From an uncultured Eubacterium sp. (GTDB lineage: Bacteria > Bacillota > Clostridia > Lachnospirales > Lachnospiraceae), in NCBI GenBank assembly GCA_910586225.1, contig CAJUIL010000016.1, forward strand, positions 1 through 64,000: a DNA stretch of 64,000 nucleotides, given 5' to 3'. How positions within the stretch are numbered: the stretch's first letter is position 1; each line of letters begins with the position of its first letter. Below, piece by piece: positions 54,207 to 61,647 of the stretch. The translations under genes were made by a program, and so were the position numbers. Under the pieces are notes generated by a model that worked only from the letters and a program-made list of their open reading frames with translations, was not told where the DNA came from and did not search any database.

Positions 54207-55784
54207 TCATCCAGGATTTTGAAACTTATAAAAAATAGTGATCGAACCGTCACTGTTCACTTCTACCCGATCCAATAATCCCAGGACCATATCTCTGGTC
54301 AGCTCCGTAACATTGATATAGTCTTTAAAGGCTTCTGCCCATGCATCATACGGATTATGCAGCCCTTTCTCCAGCTCTGCTTTGTTTTGGACTGCAGATT
54401 GCTGTAGCTGCAGTTCTTTAATCTGTCCATTATATTCCGAAATGTATGCGGCATACTCTTTTTTTGAAAGAAGCTCTTCCATATAACTATCATATGTTTT
54501 TTTCTTAAACTTCTCTAGCTTTGCGATCCTTTTTTGAATTGCTGCAATCTGCGGCTCATAATCGCTCTTACTTTCATCATAAACCTCCATTTCCTTCAGC
54601 TCCTTGATATCTTGCGGTTTTAAGATGCTTTTTGCTTGTTCTTTTAAAGAATACAGCACCGCTTCCTTCAACGCTTCGATATCAATACTATGGCTTTCAC
54701 AAAATTGCTTTCCCTGTGTCTTATATGTTTTGCAAATATAACCAACGAACCCTTTTTCACCACGTCTGGCATATTTTCTTGACATGGAATGTTTACAATC
54801 TGCACAATAGATCATACCTGAAAATATACTATTCTCTTCCGTACATCTTACGCTTCTTGTGCGTGTTTTCTGTAAATTTTGAACCATCTGAAAGACCTCT
54901 GGCTCTATGATCGGTTCATGAGTATTCTTTACAATGATCCAGTTTTTTCTTGGAAGTCTTTTTTTCTTTTTGTCTTTATAGGATACCGTATTTATTTTAT
55001 TTTGAATTAAATTTCCAATATATGTCTCGTTGTTTAATATTGTATGTATGGTTTGATAAGACCAGTTCTTTGTTGTGTCCAATGCTCTGCCGTTCCAATA
55101 ATTTTCTCCGAGTACATTCCTTTTATATAAGGTAGGAATTAATATCCCGTCCGACGACAGGATAGATCCTATCCTTGCTTTTCCGTACCCGGCCAAATAT
55201 AACTCATAAATCCTTCTGACCACTTTTGCCGCATGGTCATCAATGATCAAATGATTATGATCTTCGGGATCTTTTTTATATCCATATGGACAGGAAGAGC
55301 CTAAGAACTGGCCGTTTTTCATCTTTGCTTTCAATGCGCTGCGAATGTTTTTCGATAAATCTTCACAATACCATTCGTTCACCAGGCCGTTGATCTGCCT
55401 GCTTTTTTTATTTTCCTCATTATCCGTATCCACACCATCTACAACTCCGATAAACCGGATCCCAAGGTTCGGCAGGTCATGATGCAGATATTTTTCGATA
55501 TGCTGCATATTTCGTGAAAATCTGGACTGCGTTTTCGCAATGATCAGGTCAAATGCATCCAATTTTGCATCCGTCATCATTTTTTCAAATCCTGGCCGGT
55601 CATCATACAGCCCGCTTTCATCATCGTCGGAATATACGTTGGTGACTTTAAACCCATGTGCCAGCGCATAATCTGTTAACAGCAGCCTTTGGTTTTTGAT
55701 ACTTGCGCTGTCATCTCCTTTCCTTACCTTATCTACATCTTCTTTACTCAATCTTAGATATAATACCGCACGATTTCCTTTCAT
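54207..55784 (-). CDS. Large serine recombinase/integrase
   Basis: 525 residues. The resolvase-type catalytic domain (1-150) starts RAVLYLRLSKEDVDKVRKGD; S13 is the nucleophile, with conserved arginines in IAKTQSRFSRNM. The Recombinase domain (about 165-270) has CPYGYKKDPED and RIYELYLAGYGKARI, and a zinc ribbon follows (IYCADCKHSMSRKYA, then YICKTYKTQGKQFCE). A coiled coil (about 405-460) ends the protein, as in TndX/phiC31-like integrases. It should integrate and excise the element between attP and attB with directional control. GGAG precedes the ATG. It lies 288 bases from the left core and reads toward it. Confidence 0.95.
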   Translation of the reverse strand: MKGNRAVLYLRLSKEDVDKVRKGDDSASIKNQRLLLTDYALAHGFKVTNVYSDDDESGLYDDRPGFEKMMTDAKLDAFDLIIAKTQSRFSRNMQHIEKYLHHDLPNLGIRFIGVVDGVDTDNEENKKSRQINGLVNEWYCEDLSKNIRSALKAKMKNGQFLGSSCPYGYKKDPEDHNHLIIDDHAAKVVRRIYELYLAGYGKARIGSILSSDGILIPTLYKRNVLGENYWNGRALDTTKNWSYQTIHTILNNETYIGNLIQNKINTVSYKDKKKKRLPRKNWIIVKNTHEPIIEPEVFQMVQNLQKTRTRSVRCTEENSIFSGMIYCADCKHSMSRKYARRGEKGFVGYICKTYKTQGKQFCESHSIDIEALKEAVLYSLKEQAKSILKPQDIKELKEMEVYDESKSDYEPQIAAIQKRIAKLEKFKKKTYDSYMEELLSKKEYAAYISEYNGQIKELQLQQSAVQNKAELEKGLHNPYDAWAEAFKDYINVTELTRDMVLGLLDRVEVNSDGSITIFYKFQNPG

Positions 55785-56210
55785 AAGATAGAACTCCGTT
55801 TATAATTATTATATTACAATATTGTATACTACTTATATCATGTATAATTGATAATAAAAGTTTCTTTTAAAATGTTCATTTAAAATAATTTGTTATTTAG
55901 TATGCGATATACGTTGTTTCGTGCGCTTTATAATTATATTCTTCATACAGTCCAGCAGCTTCTTATTTCCATAAATCACATTTACCCTTATTTTTTTCGC
56001 CTTTTCTTCCAAATTACACCTCTGCTATTCACTTACTTTATTATATTCTCAACACTTTGCGCTTATTCCGTAAATATGTGTTAGAAAAAGCAGCAGCACA
56101 GCTGGAAGCAATGTATACTGCTATTGTTTTTGAAAGCTGGCGCACTTTTGACTGGATGTTTATTTTCCATTTAAGAAAAAGGATGCCGTTTGACATCCTT
56201 TTTATCTGCG
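55785..56210. other. 426-bp AT-rich region upstream of the recombinase
   Basis: Holds the recombinase promoter on the minus strand; several TATAAT-like hexamers (55801-55850) make the exact one uncertain. Contains the terminator at 56176-56203. No gene seen. The open frame on the plus strand through 56057-56638 is the complement of the two small genes and is not counted. Confidence 0.5.
56176..56203 (-). terminator. Rho-independent terminator of the small-gene pair
   Basis: AAAAAGGATG pairs with CATCCTTTTT around an 8-base loop, ending in T on the minus strand, 8 bases after the stop of the 58-residue gene. Confidence 0.85.
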
Positions 56211-56387
56211 TTATTCACTTTTTAACGGTGGCTTTTGGTAGAGTTTGCGTTCTACAAATTTCCGCTCCAGCGCAAGCTGTTTTTTTACTGCTTCAAGGTT
56301 ATTATCTTCGATTACCATTTCGAGCCTTTCGATTAATTCAAGCTGGTCCAGAAGATATCCATTGTATTCTTTTTCGTTATTTGGCAT
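56211..56387 (-). CDS. Small charged helical protein
   Basis: 58 residues, read from ATG 56387 with GAGGTG six bases upstream. It runs MPNNEKEYNGYLLDQLELI then EDNNLEAVKKQLALERKFV and is strongly helical and charged, with leucine spacing of a short coiled coil. No signal peptide. It is followed at once by a terminator, which supports a real gene. It lies 64 bases behind another small gene on the same strand. Function unknown; a regulator or directionality factor for the recombinase, or part of the defence cargo, are both possible. Confidence 0.65.
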   Translation of the reverse strand: MPNNEKEYNGYLLDQLELIERLEMVIEDNNLEAVKKQLALERKFVERKLYQKPPLKSE

Positions 56388-56451
56388 ACAGGTTCACCTC
56401 CGATTTTCTAAAAAAGCGCCGCTCGTTCACTTGGGAGAGCGATAGACCATT

Positions 56452-56634
56452 CTATGATTTGATCCTGTCAATCTCTGTCAGATTCACCCCGGATGATGTC
56501 AGTATCGCTTTCAGATCCACATATCTTTCGTACATTGCTTTATACACATCCGAGTCTTTCTCTGCCAAAAGCATAAACCGCTGTATTCTTGAAAATTCTT
56601 CTACTGATATTTTTATCATTTCTTTATCCGTCAT
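56452..56634 (-). CDS. Small protein of unknown function
   Basis: 60 residues. TDKEMIKISVEEFSRIQRFM then YKAMYERYVDLKAILTSSG; helical, soluble, without a recognised domain. GGGAAGGTG lies before the ATG. It probably shares a transcript with the 58-residue gene and the terminator at 56176-56203. Similar small proteins occur on mobile elements of Lachnospiraceae as far as I recall, but I can name no family. Alternatives as for its neighbour. Confidence 0.6.
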   Translation of the reverse strand: MTDKEMIKISVEEFSRIQRFMLLAEKDSDVYKAMYERYVDLKAILTSSGVNLTEIDRIKS

Positions 56635-56957
56635 ATGAACACCTTCCCTTCCTTACAATCTATCTTATACCAGATTACTCCCATTTTCAAGATGGAAATT
56701 GAGACTTCATTTATGGAGGAGCAGATTCGCTCTTAGATACAGACCATCCATGCATTATTACATACCGTCTATCCAATGGACTCTACTAAAAAATCAAAAC
56801 GTATTACTTTTCCAGGCTGGATATTGAAACTTCCTTACAGAAATCATACAAAAAATAGAAAACTTAACATGAAAGCAAATATTTTTATTACTTACAAAAA
56901 AGCTATTCTGTCAAAAGTGATTATTATCCTTTTTGATGTTTTTCTTATGTAATCAAA
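56635..56957. other. 323-bp intergenic region
   Basis: Between the NACHT gene stop and the small genes. No open frame with a ribosome site, no clear hairpin. It may contain the promoter of the small genes. Confidence 0.45.
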
Positions 56958-59627
56958 TTATCTATTTCTTTCATATACCTTTACATCCTTCAAATCATAT
57001 TTACCTATTTTTACAAAGTGTTCAAACAACCTTTCACCTAAAATCGCTCCGTCTAAACTTGTTTTACTTAATTCTGCTTCGTTTAAATTTTCTTCAATTA
57101 ATTTTACTCCTCTTAAATTTACTCTTCTTAAATTTACTCTTCTTAAATTTGCTCTTCTTAAATTTGCTCCGCTTAAATTTGCTTGGCTTAAATTTGCTTG
57201 GCTTAAATTTGCTCCGATTAAATTTGCTTCTCTTAAATTTGCTCCGATTAAATTTGCTCCTCTTAAATTTGCTCCGATTAAATTTGCTTCTCTTAAATCT
57301 GCTCCGATTAAATTTGCTTCTCTTAAATCTGCTCCTCTTAAATTTGCTCCGATTAAATTTGCTCCGCTTAAATCTGCTTCTTTTAAATCTGCTCCGCTTA
57401 AATTTGCTCCGATTAAATTTGCTCCGCTTAAATTTGCTCCGCTTAAATCTGCTCCGCTTAAATCTGCTTTTCTTAAATCTGCATCGAATAAATATGCTCC
57501 GCTTAAATTTGCTCCGCTTAAATTTGCTCCGCTTAAATCTGCTTTTCTTAAATCTGCATCGAATAAATATGCTCCGATTAAATTTGCTCCGATTAAATTT
57601 GCTCCGATTAAATTTGCTCCGCTTAAATCTGCTCCGATTAAATTTAAAGAATGTTCATAATTAAATTTTATATAGGCACATATCGTTTTATTTAATCGAA
57701 TTTCAATATTTTCCCACAAATGTAAGATCCCAAGCATATTTGCAAATACATTCATTTCACATTGCATTACATTCTTAAAACATTTATTTGTATAAAAAGT
57801 CATTCCATTTTCTATCATGATCCAAAATGCTTCATTCAATCGATCAAAAAGATTTTTTATGTTACTACCGCTAAATTTAATTTTTAGAAATTCTAACATT
57901 TTAATAGACAAATTATTACCTTTTAGCAAATTTCCTAGCACACCTGCGAGCTTTTCAGATTCATCTACCGTCTCTAGTATGGATGAAAATATATATTCTG
58001 CTACAAAATATTCATAAATAGATCGGTGAACAAAGCTTATGTTTTCTGTCTCAATCCCTTCACAATGTCTGACTTTCTCAAAAAAATTACCTAATAAAAT
58101 ATCATCTATTAAATTATCACTTTTCCCTTCTGATATTCCAATATAAATTTTTTTATACTCTTCTGATTGGATATTTGCTTCATCAGGATTATTTTCAAAC
58201 ATCCAGATTGCAATTTCTCTTGATACCTGATGTATTTGTTCCTTTATGGTACTAATCCTATGCGTATTCCCATACTTTTTGTTATCTACACATCTATCAT
58301 AAATTCCTCCATCCAAAGCAAAAATTTTATCATATATTTCTACTATAGAACCTTTTTGGTCAATCGATATATTTAATGACAAAACCATATATAAAATGAG
58401 TGGAATACCTAATATTTCTGCGTTTTCAATCAGATTATTTATTGTATGATCAGATACATTTACTTTTGCTGCTTCCTGAAAGATGTCACAAAAACTCCTT
58501 ATTTGTGCTTCATCCCACGGTTTTAGAATAGCATATCTGCATTTCACTTTTTCTAATTCTTTAATATAGTGTTCTCTGCAAGTAATGATCAGTGAAAATT
58601 TATCTCTTTGGTCTAATATCCAAGAATCATATAAGCAATCTAATATAGATCTCCTCCTACCATCTTCCATACTCACTTCATCAAAGCCATCGAAAATTAA
58701 TGTCTTACCATTTAATTCATAATAAGATAACCCTAATTTTTTCTCAATTTGCTCAGATATTTGATCATTTTGCCAGTTTATGTCATTCAGATCCGACGCA
58801 AATTTATATACCAAAATATCATCGGATTGCTCGCTGAAACGATTTGTCAACCATGTGATCAGCGTACTTTTTCCTATTCCTGGCTGTCCCAGGATCAATA
58901 ACATTTTATTTTCACTTTTTCTTATAAAATATTCTGATAGAAACGTATCCAAATTAGAAGATATTTTTTTATTTTTCCCTAAAATAAAATGTGGAAGATG
59001 CTCATCAATATAAACCTCACTTAGCTTGACATTAACACCAGCCTCTTCGTCCCATTCGCTAAAATTGTTTAAAAACATATTTTCATCCCATTTATCCGCA
59101 TACTCCCGTCTTCTATTTTTTATACGCTGTACATTTCGGTTTTTTTCATTCAATTTTTGAAGAACAAGATCTAATTTACTTTCCATCTGGTGCAAAGCTT
59201 CAACTGTATGCTCTGTATACTTGTCTTTTTCGCTTAACAGTAATAGCACGATTTCTCTATGCAAATCTGCGTTACATTCTTTCGCAAGTTCTTGATTCAG
59301 TAACCTAATAAATTCCTGACTCACACTATCATCAGCGTTTGGAATAAGATTTTTCATCTCACATTTAATAACGTTATGATAGTCTCCATCAGAACTAATT
59401 TTTTTAAATAATTTTTCTGCTGTATGATATAGTATATCCTTTTTCTTATATTTATTATATGTCATCTGATTAATGACATCAATCATGATCTGATACACTC
59501 TTGTCTCTGGACTCTGATGTGAACCTCTTCTATTCTTATCTGCCTTTTTTATTGTTTCCCATGATACGTCCCAAATATTATTGACAAATTTAGAAATAAA
59601 CCCACTAAATATAATTTCACCCAACAT
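56958..59627 (-). CDS. NACHT-type NTPase with C-terminal pentapeptide repeats
   Basis: 889 residues from the ATG at 59627; a longer frame to 59675 lies before the predicted transcription start. Residues 1-225 form an N-terminal region of unknown fold that includes a likely coiled coil (MESKLDLVLQKLNEKNRN). The NTPase follows: Walker A ILGQPGIGKSTLI (about 247-255), Walker B LIFDGFDEVS (about 310-318), sensor LIITCREHY, and the helical motif SFVHRSIYEYFVAEYI that is characteristic of NACHT/STAND proteins. From about residue 660 some 40 tandem A(D/N)LxX pentapeptides form a right-handed beta helix, the likely sensor. By analogy with bacterial NACHT (bNACHT) proteins, it is a candidate anti-phage sensor-effector; the effector activity is not identifiable. 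Confidence 0.88.
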   Translation of the reverse strand: MLGEIIFSGFISKFVNNIWDVSWETIKKADKNRRGSHQSPETRVYQIMIDVINQMTYNKYKKKDILYHTAEKLFKKISSDGDYHNVIKCEMKNLIPNADDSVSQEFIRLLNQELAKECNADLHREIVLLLLSEKDKYTEHTVEALHQMESKLDLVLQKLNEKNRNVQRIKNRRREYADKWDENMFLNNFSEWDEEAGVNVKLSEVYIDEHLPHFILGKNKKISSNLDTFLSEYFIRKSENKMLLILGQPGIGKSTLITWLTNRFSEQSDDILVYKFASDLNDINWQNDQISEQIEKKLGLSYYELNGKTLIFDGFDEVSMEDGRRRSILDCLYDSWILDQRDKFSLIITCREHYIKELEKVKCRYAILKPWDEAQIRSFCDIFQEAAKVNVSDHTINNLIENAEILGIPLILYMVLSLNISIDQKGSIVEIYDKIFALDGGIYDRCVDNKKYGNTHRISTIKEQIHQVSREIAIWMFENNPDEANIQSEEYKKIYIGISEGKSDNLIDDILLGNFFEKVRHCEGIETENISFVHRSIYEYFVAEYIFSSILETVDESEKLAGVLGNLLKGNNLSIKMLEFLKIKFSGSNIKNLFDRLNEAFWIMIENGMTFYTNKCFKNVMQCEMNVFANMLGILHLWENIEIRLNKTICAYIKFNYEHSLNLIGADLSGANLIGANLIGANLIGAYLFDADLRKADLSGANLSGANLSGAYLFDADLRKADLSGADLSGANLSGANLIGANLSGADLKEADLSGANLIGANLRGADLREANLIGADLREANLIGANLRGANLIGANLREANLIGANLSQANLSQANLSGANLRRANLRRVNLRRVNLRGVKLIEENLNEAELSKTSLDGAILGERLFEHFVKIGKYDLKDVKVYERNR
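57105..57650 (-). repeat. 15-bp tandem repeats encoding pentapeptides
   Basis: About 36 near-perfect copies of a 15-bp unit close to GGAGCAAATTTAAGC on the coding strand. A 36-bp block starting at 57466 recurs exactly at 57541, a spacing of 75 bp or five pentads, so a recent five-unit duplication took place. Confidence 0.9.
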
Positions 59628-59658
59628 CGCTTTATCCTCTCTTTGTATAATAATCACA

Positions 59659-59687
59659 ATTATAGTACCAAGCAACCTCTATTTCAA
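59659..59687 (-). promoter_or_regulatory. Consensus promoter of the NACHT gene
   Basis: TTGAAA (59687-59682), 17 bases, TATAAT (59664-59659). Transcription should start near 59652, so the first usable ATG with a ribosome site is at 59627. Confidence 0.75.
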
Positions 59688-59821
59688 CTCACAAAATAAA
59701 TTCATTCACGGTAAACGCAAGCTTTATAAACTTTTTATAAATTGAAGAGTATCAGGTAACCGAAAATCTATTAAGCCCCCAAATCATGTGACGTTATAGA
59801 AATAATTCACGAAAAATTCAG

Positions 59822-59850
59822 TTTTCAAAAAAGTGTGTCCGATGTATAAT
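59822..59850 (+). promoter_or_regulatory. Candidate promoter of the Rpn gene
   Basis: TTTTCA (59822-59827), 17 bases, TATAAT (59845-59850), 26 bases before the TTG start. Back to back with the NACHT promoter, 135 bases apart. Confidence 0.6.
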
Positions 59851-59876
59851 AAAACTGGTGAAAGAAGGTGATATTT

Positions 59877-60677
59877 TTGAATACAGCAGAACAGATGCAC
59901 CAACAAGATTTAGAACGTCTGAAATCACTCCGATATATGGATGATGATTTTATGACTGTCTGCCTTGCAGATAATCTTGAAGGTGTGGAACTGATACTTA
60001 GAATTATTTTGGGGCAGAAGGACATAGAAATTAAATCAGTTAGAACACAAGAATCGATGAAGAATTTGCAAGGACGTTCTGTTATTTTAGATGTTCATGC
60101 GATTGACAGCACCAATAAGGAATTTGATGTAGAAATTCAGAGGAAAGATGAAGGCGCAGGCGCAAAGAGAGCAAGGTATAACAGTAGTTTGTTGGATGCA
60201 CACATATTAAAACCTGGTGATGATACCAAGGATATTCCCGACAGCTATGTCATATTTATAACAGAAAATGATGTAATGGAAGGAAAACAGCCAATATATC
60301 CAGTAGAAAGATATGTTGCTATCGGAGAAAATAAGGTGTTGTTTAGCGATGGTTCGCATATTCTATATGTTAATGGGAAATATAGAGGCAACGATGAAAT
60401 CGGAAAGCTAATGCATGATTTTTCATGCACAAATCCTGATAATATGAATTATGAAGCACTTGCTGTAAAAGCACGGTATTTTAAGCAAAGCGAGAAAGGA
60501 GTTGCTGCCATGTGTAAAATTATGGAAGATATGAGGAATGAAGCAGTATTAAGCAATGCAAGGGAAACTGCGGAAAGATTGATAAAAAAAAGAAAAATGA
60601 CACTTGAAGAAATTGCGGAGTGTGTTCCGCTATTATCAATAGAAGAACTAAGAAAAATTGAATTGTCTGTCTCCTAG
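59877..60677 (+). CDS. Rpn/PD-(D/E)XK nuclease-family protein
   Basis: 266 residues from the TTG at 59877, which has AAGAAGGTG seven bases upstream; an in-frame GTG at 59868 is inside that site. YMDDDFMTVCLADNLEGVELIL is the typical start of the Rpn (recombination-promoting nuclease) and PD-(D/E)XK transposase-like family. The active site is SVILDVHAID then EFDVEIQRK (D...ExQ/K). DAHILKPGDD and DSYVIFITENDV are further family motifs. The C-terminal part (ERLIKKRKMTLEEIAECVPL) resembles the helical end common to these proteins. Rpn proteins have DNase activity; some family members are linked with anti-phage defence. It ends 12 bases before the right core of the element, with no terminator visible. 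Confidence 0.85.
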   Translation: MNTAEQMHQQDLERLKSLRYMDDDFMTVCLADNLEGVELILRIILGQKDIEIKSVRTQESMKNLQGRSVILDVHAIDSTNKEFDVEIQRKDEGAGAKRARYNSSLLDAHILKPGDDTKDIPDSYVIFITENDVMEGKQPIYPVERYVAIGENKVLFSDGSHILYVNGKYRGNDEIGKLMHDFSCTNPDNMNYEALAVKARYFKQSEKGVAAMCKIMEDMRNEAVLSNARETAERLIKKRKMTLEEIAECVPLLSIEELRKIELSVS

Positions 60678-60689
60678 CCATATATGCTT

Positions 60690-60697
60690 CCTGTGTG
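60690..60697 (+). other. Right attachment core (attR)
   Basis: CCTGTGTG, identical to the left core. TATATG at 60681-60686 is the left arm of the palindrome in the reconstructed attP. Confidence 0.8.
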
Positions 60698-61486
60698 GCA
60701 ATGGCTGAATTTATCTGCGGCAGCGAGGAGGAGTTTGTCACACAGATGAATGAAAAAGCCGCTGCGCTTGGCATGGAGGATACCCATTTTGTAAACTGCT
60801 GTGGCCTGTCTGCAGATGGGCACGTAACAAGCGCCTATGATATCGGGCTGATGGCCAGGGAGCTGAGCGTCCGGCATCCGGAGATACATAACTACTGCAC
60901 AATCTGGATGGAAAATATCATCCATCGCACGAAAAGAGGCGACAGTGAATTTGGGCTTGCCAATACGAATAAGCTGCTAAAGCAGTATCCCTATGCAACT
61001 GGGCTGAAAACCGGATATACTGCGGCAGCAAAATACTGTCTGGCTGCGACTGCCGAAAAAGACGGCGTGAAACTGATCGCTGTCCTTATGGCTGCACCGG
61101 ATATCAAATCACGTACTGCTGACGCCCAGACGCTATTAAATTATGGCTTTTCCGTCTGCCGCGTGTACAAGGACAAAGACCCTGCCCCGCTGCCGGAGCT
61201 TGCGGTAAAAAAAGGGGAAAAGGAAGCGGTCCCGCTCGTTTATGAGTCCGATATGAGCTATGTAAGCACCAGCGGCGAGGACCTTGGTACGGTAACGAAA
61301 AAAATCCGGCTTCCGAAGTCTGTAACTGCGCCGGTAAAGAAGGGGGATACCGCGGGTAAGGTGACTTATTACCTCGGTGATAAGAAGCTTGGGCATATCA
61401 ATATCCTGTTCGCGGACAGTGTAAAGCACGCGGCATTTGCTGACTATTTCCTAAGCCTCGTGCAAAAGCTGTTTCTGCTGGCATAG
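60698..61486 (+). pseudogene. 3' part of split D-Ala-D-Ala carboxypeptidase gene
   Basis: 262 codons that continue the 5' part at 53527-53919 without loss: AMAEFICGSEEEFVTQMNEK follows IASANDACV. It contains the KTG motif in ATGLKTGYTAAAKYC and the C-terminal beta domain (LPKSVTAPVKKGDTAGKV), then a hydrophobic membrane anchor (YFLSLVQKLFLLA). The longest start is a GTG inside the core with no ribosome site, so the piece is probably not translated while the element is present. All catalytic motifs of both parts are intact, and no further stop or frameshift is seen. Confidence 0.93.
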
Positions 61487-61597
61487 TAATCCATAGACGA
61501 CATTCTGCGGATTCTGACACAGCTCCCATAGCTTGGCTTGCGCAAGATTAATAAATTCTCGTAACAGTAAAAGTATCTGAACGGTACATACTGCAAG

Positions 61598-61628
61598 GGC
61601 CTGGGAAAGCGCCAGGCGTTCCCAGGCC
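61598..61628. terminator. Strong hairpin between convergent genes
   Basis: GGCCTGGGAA pairs perfectly with TTCCCAGGCC around an 11-base loop. There is no T run on either side, so termination is probable from its position between two convergent genes, not proven. Confidence 0.55.
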
Positions 61629-61647
61629 AGCCAAAAATACAAAACTA

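Larger units (their letters stand above)
53912..60689. mobile_element. Serine-recombinase integrative element with NACHT and Rpn cargo
   Basis: The 6,778-bp segment from one core to the next splits a carboxypeptidase gene. It begins and ends at the shared core CCTGTGTG. Genes inside: large serine recombinase (54207-55784, minus), two small minus-strand genes with a terminator, a NACHT NTPase with pentapeptide repeats (56958-59627, minus) and an Rpn-family nuclease gene (59877-60677, plus) that stops 12 bases before the right core. No conjugation, replication or capsid genes are present, so it depends on others for transfer. AT content is clearly higher than that of the flanking carboxypeptidase halves, consistent with foreign origin. 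The cargo suggests a compact defence island. Confidence 0.88.

Noticed and set aside
56057..56638. 193-codon plus-strand open frame in the element
   Set aside because: Covers the two small minus-strand genes and their terminator, which have ribosome sites; this frame has none.
57105..57650. Regular 15-bp repeats as a CRISPR array
   Set aside because: There are no unique spacers and the units translate continuously into A(D/N)LxX pentapeptides.
56933..57664. Plus-strand open frame of 243 codons made of LNLL repeats
   Set aside because: It is the complement of the pentapeptide array. The repeat makes the opposite strand stop-free; there is no ribosome site and no independent evidence.
53527..61486. 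Split carboxypeptidase gene as an assembly error or two separate genes
   Set aside because: The inserted segment has its own recombinase gene, identical cores at both ends and an exact in-frame junction, which an assembly error would not give.
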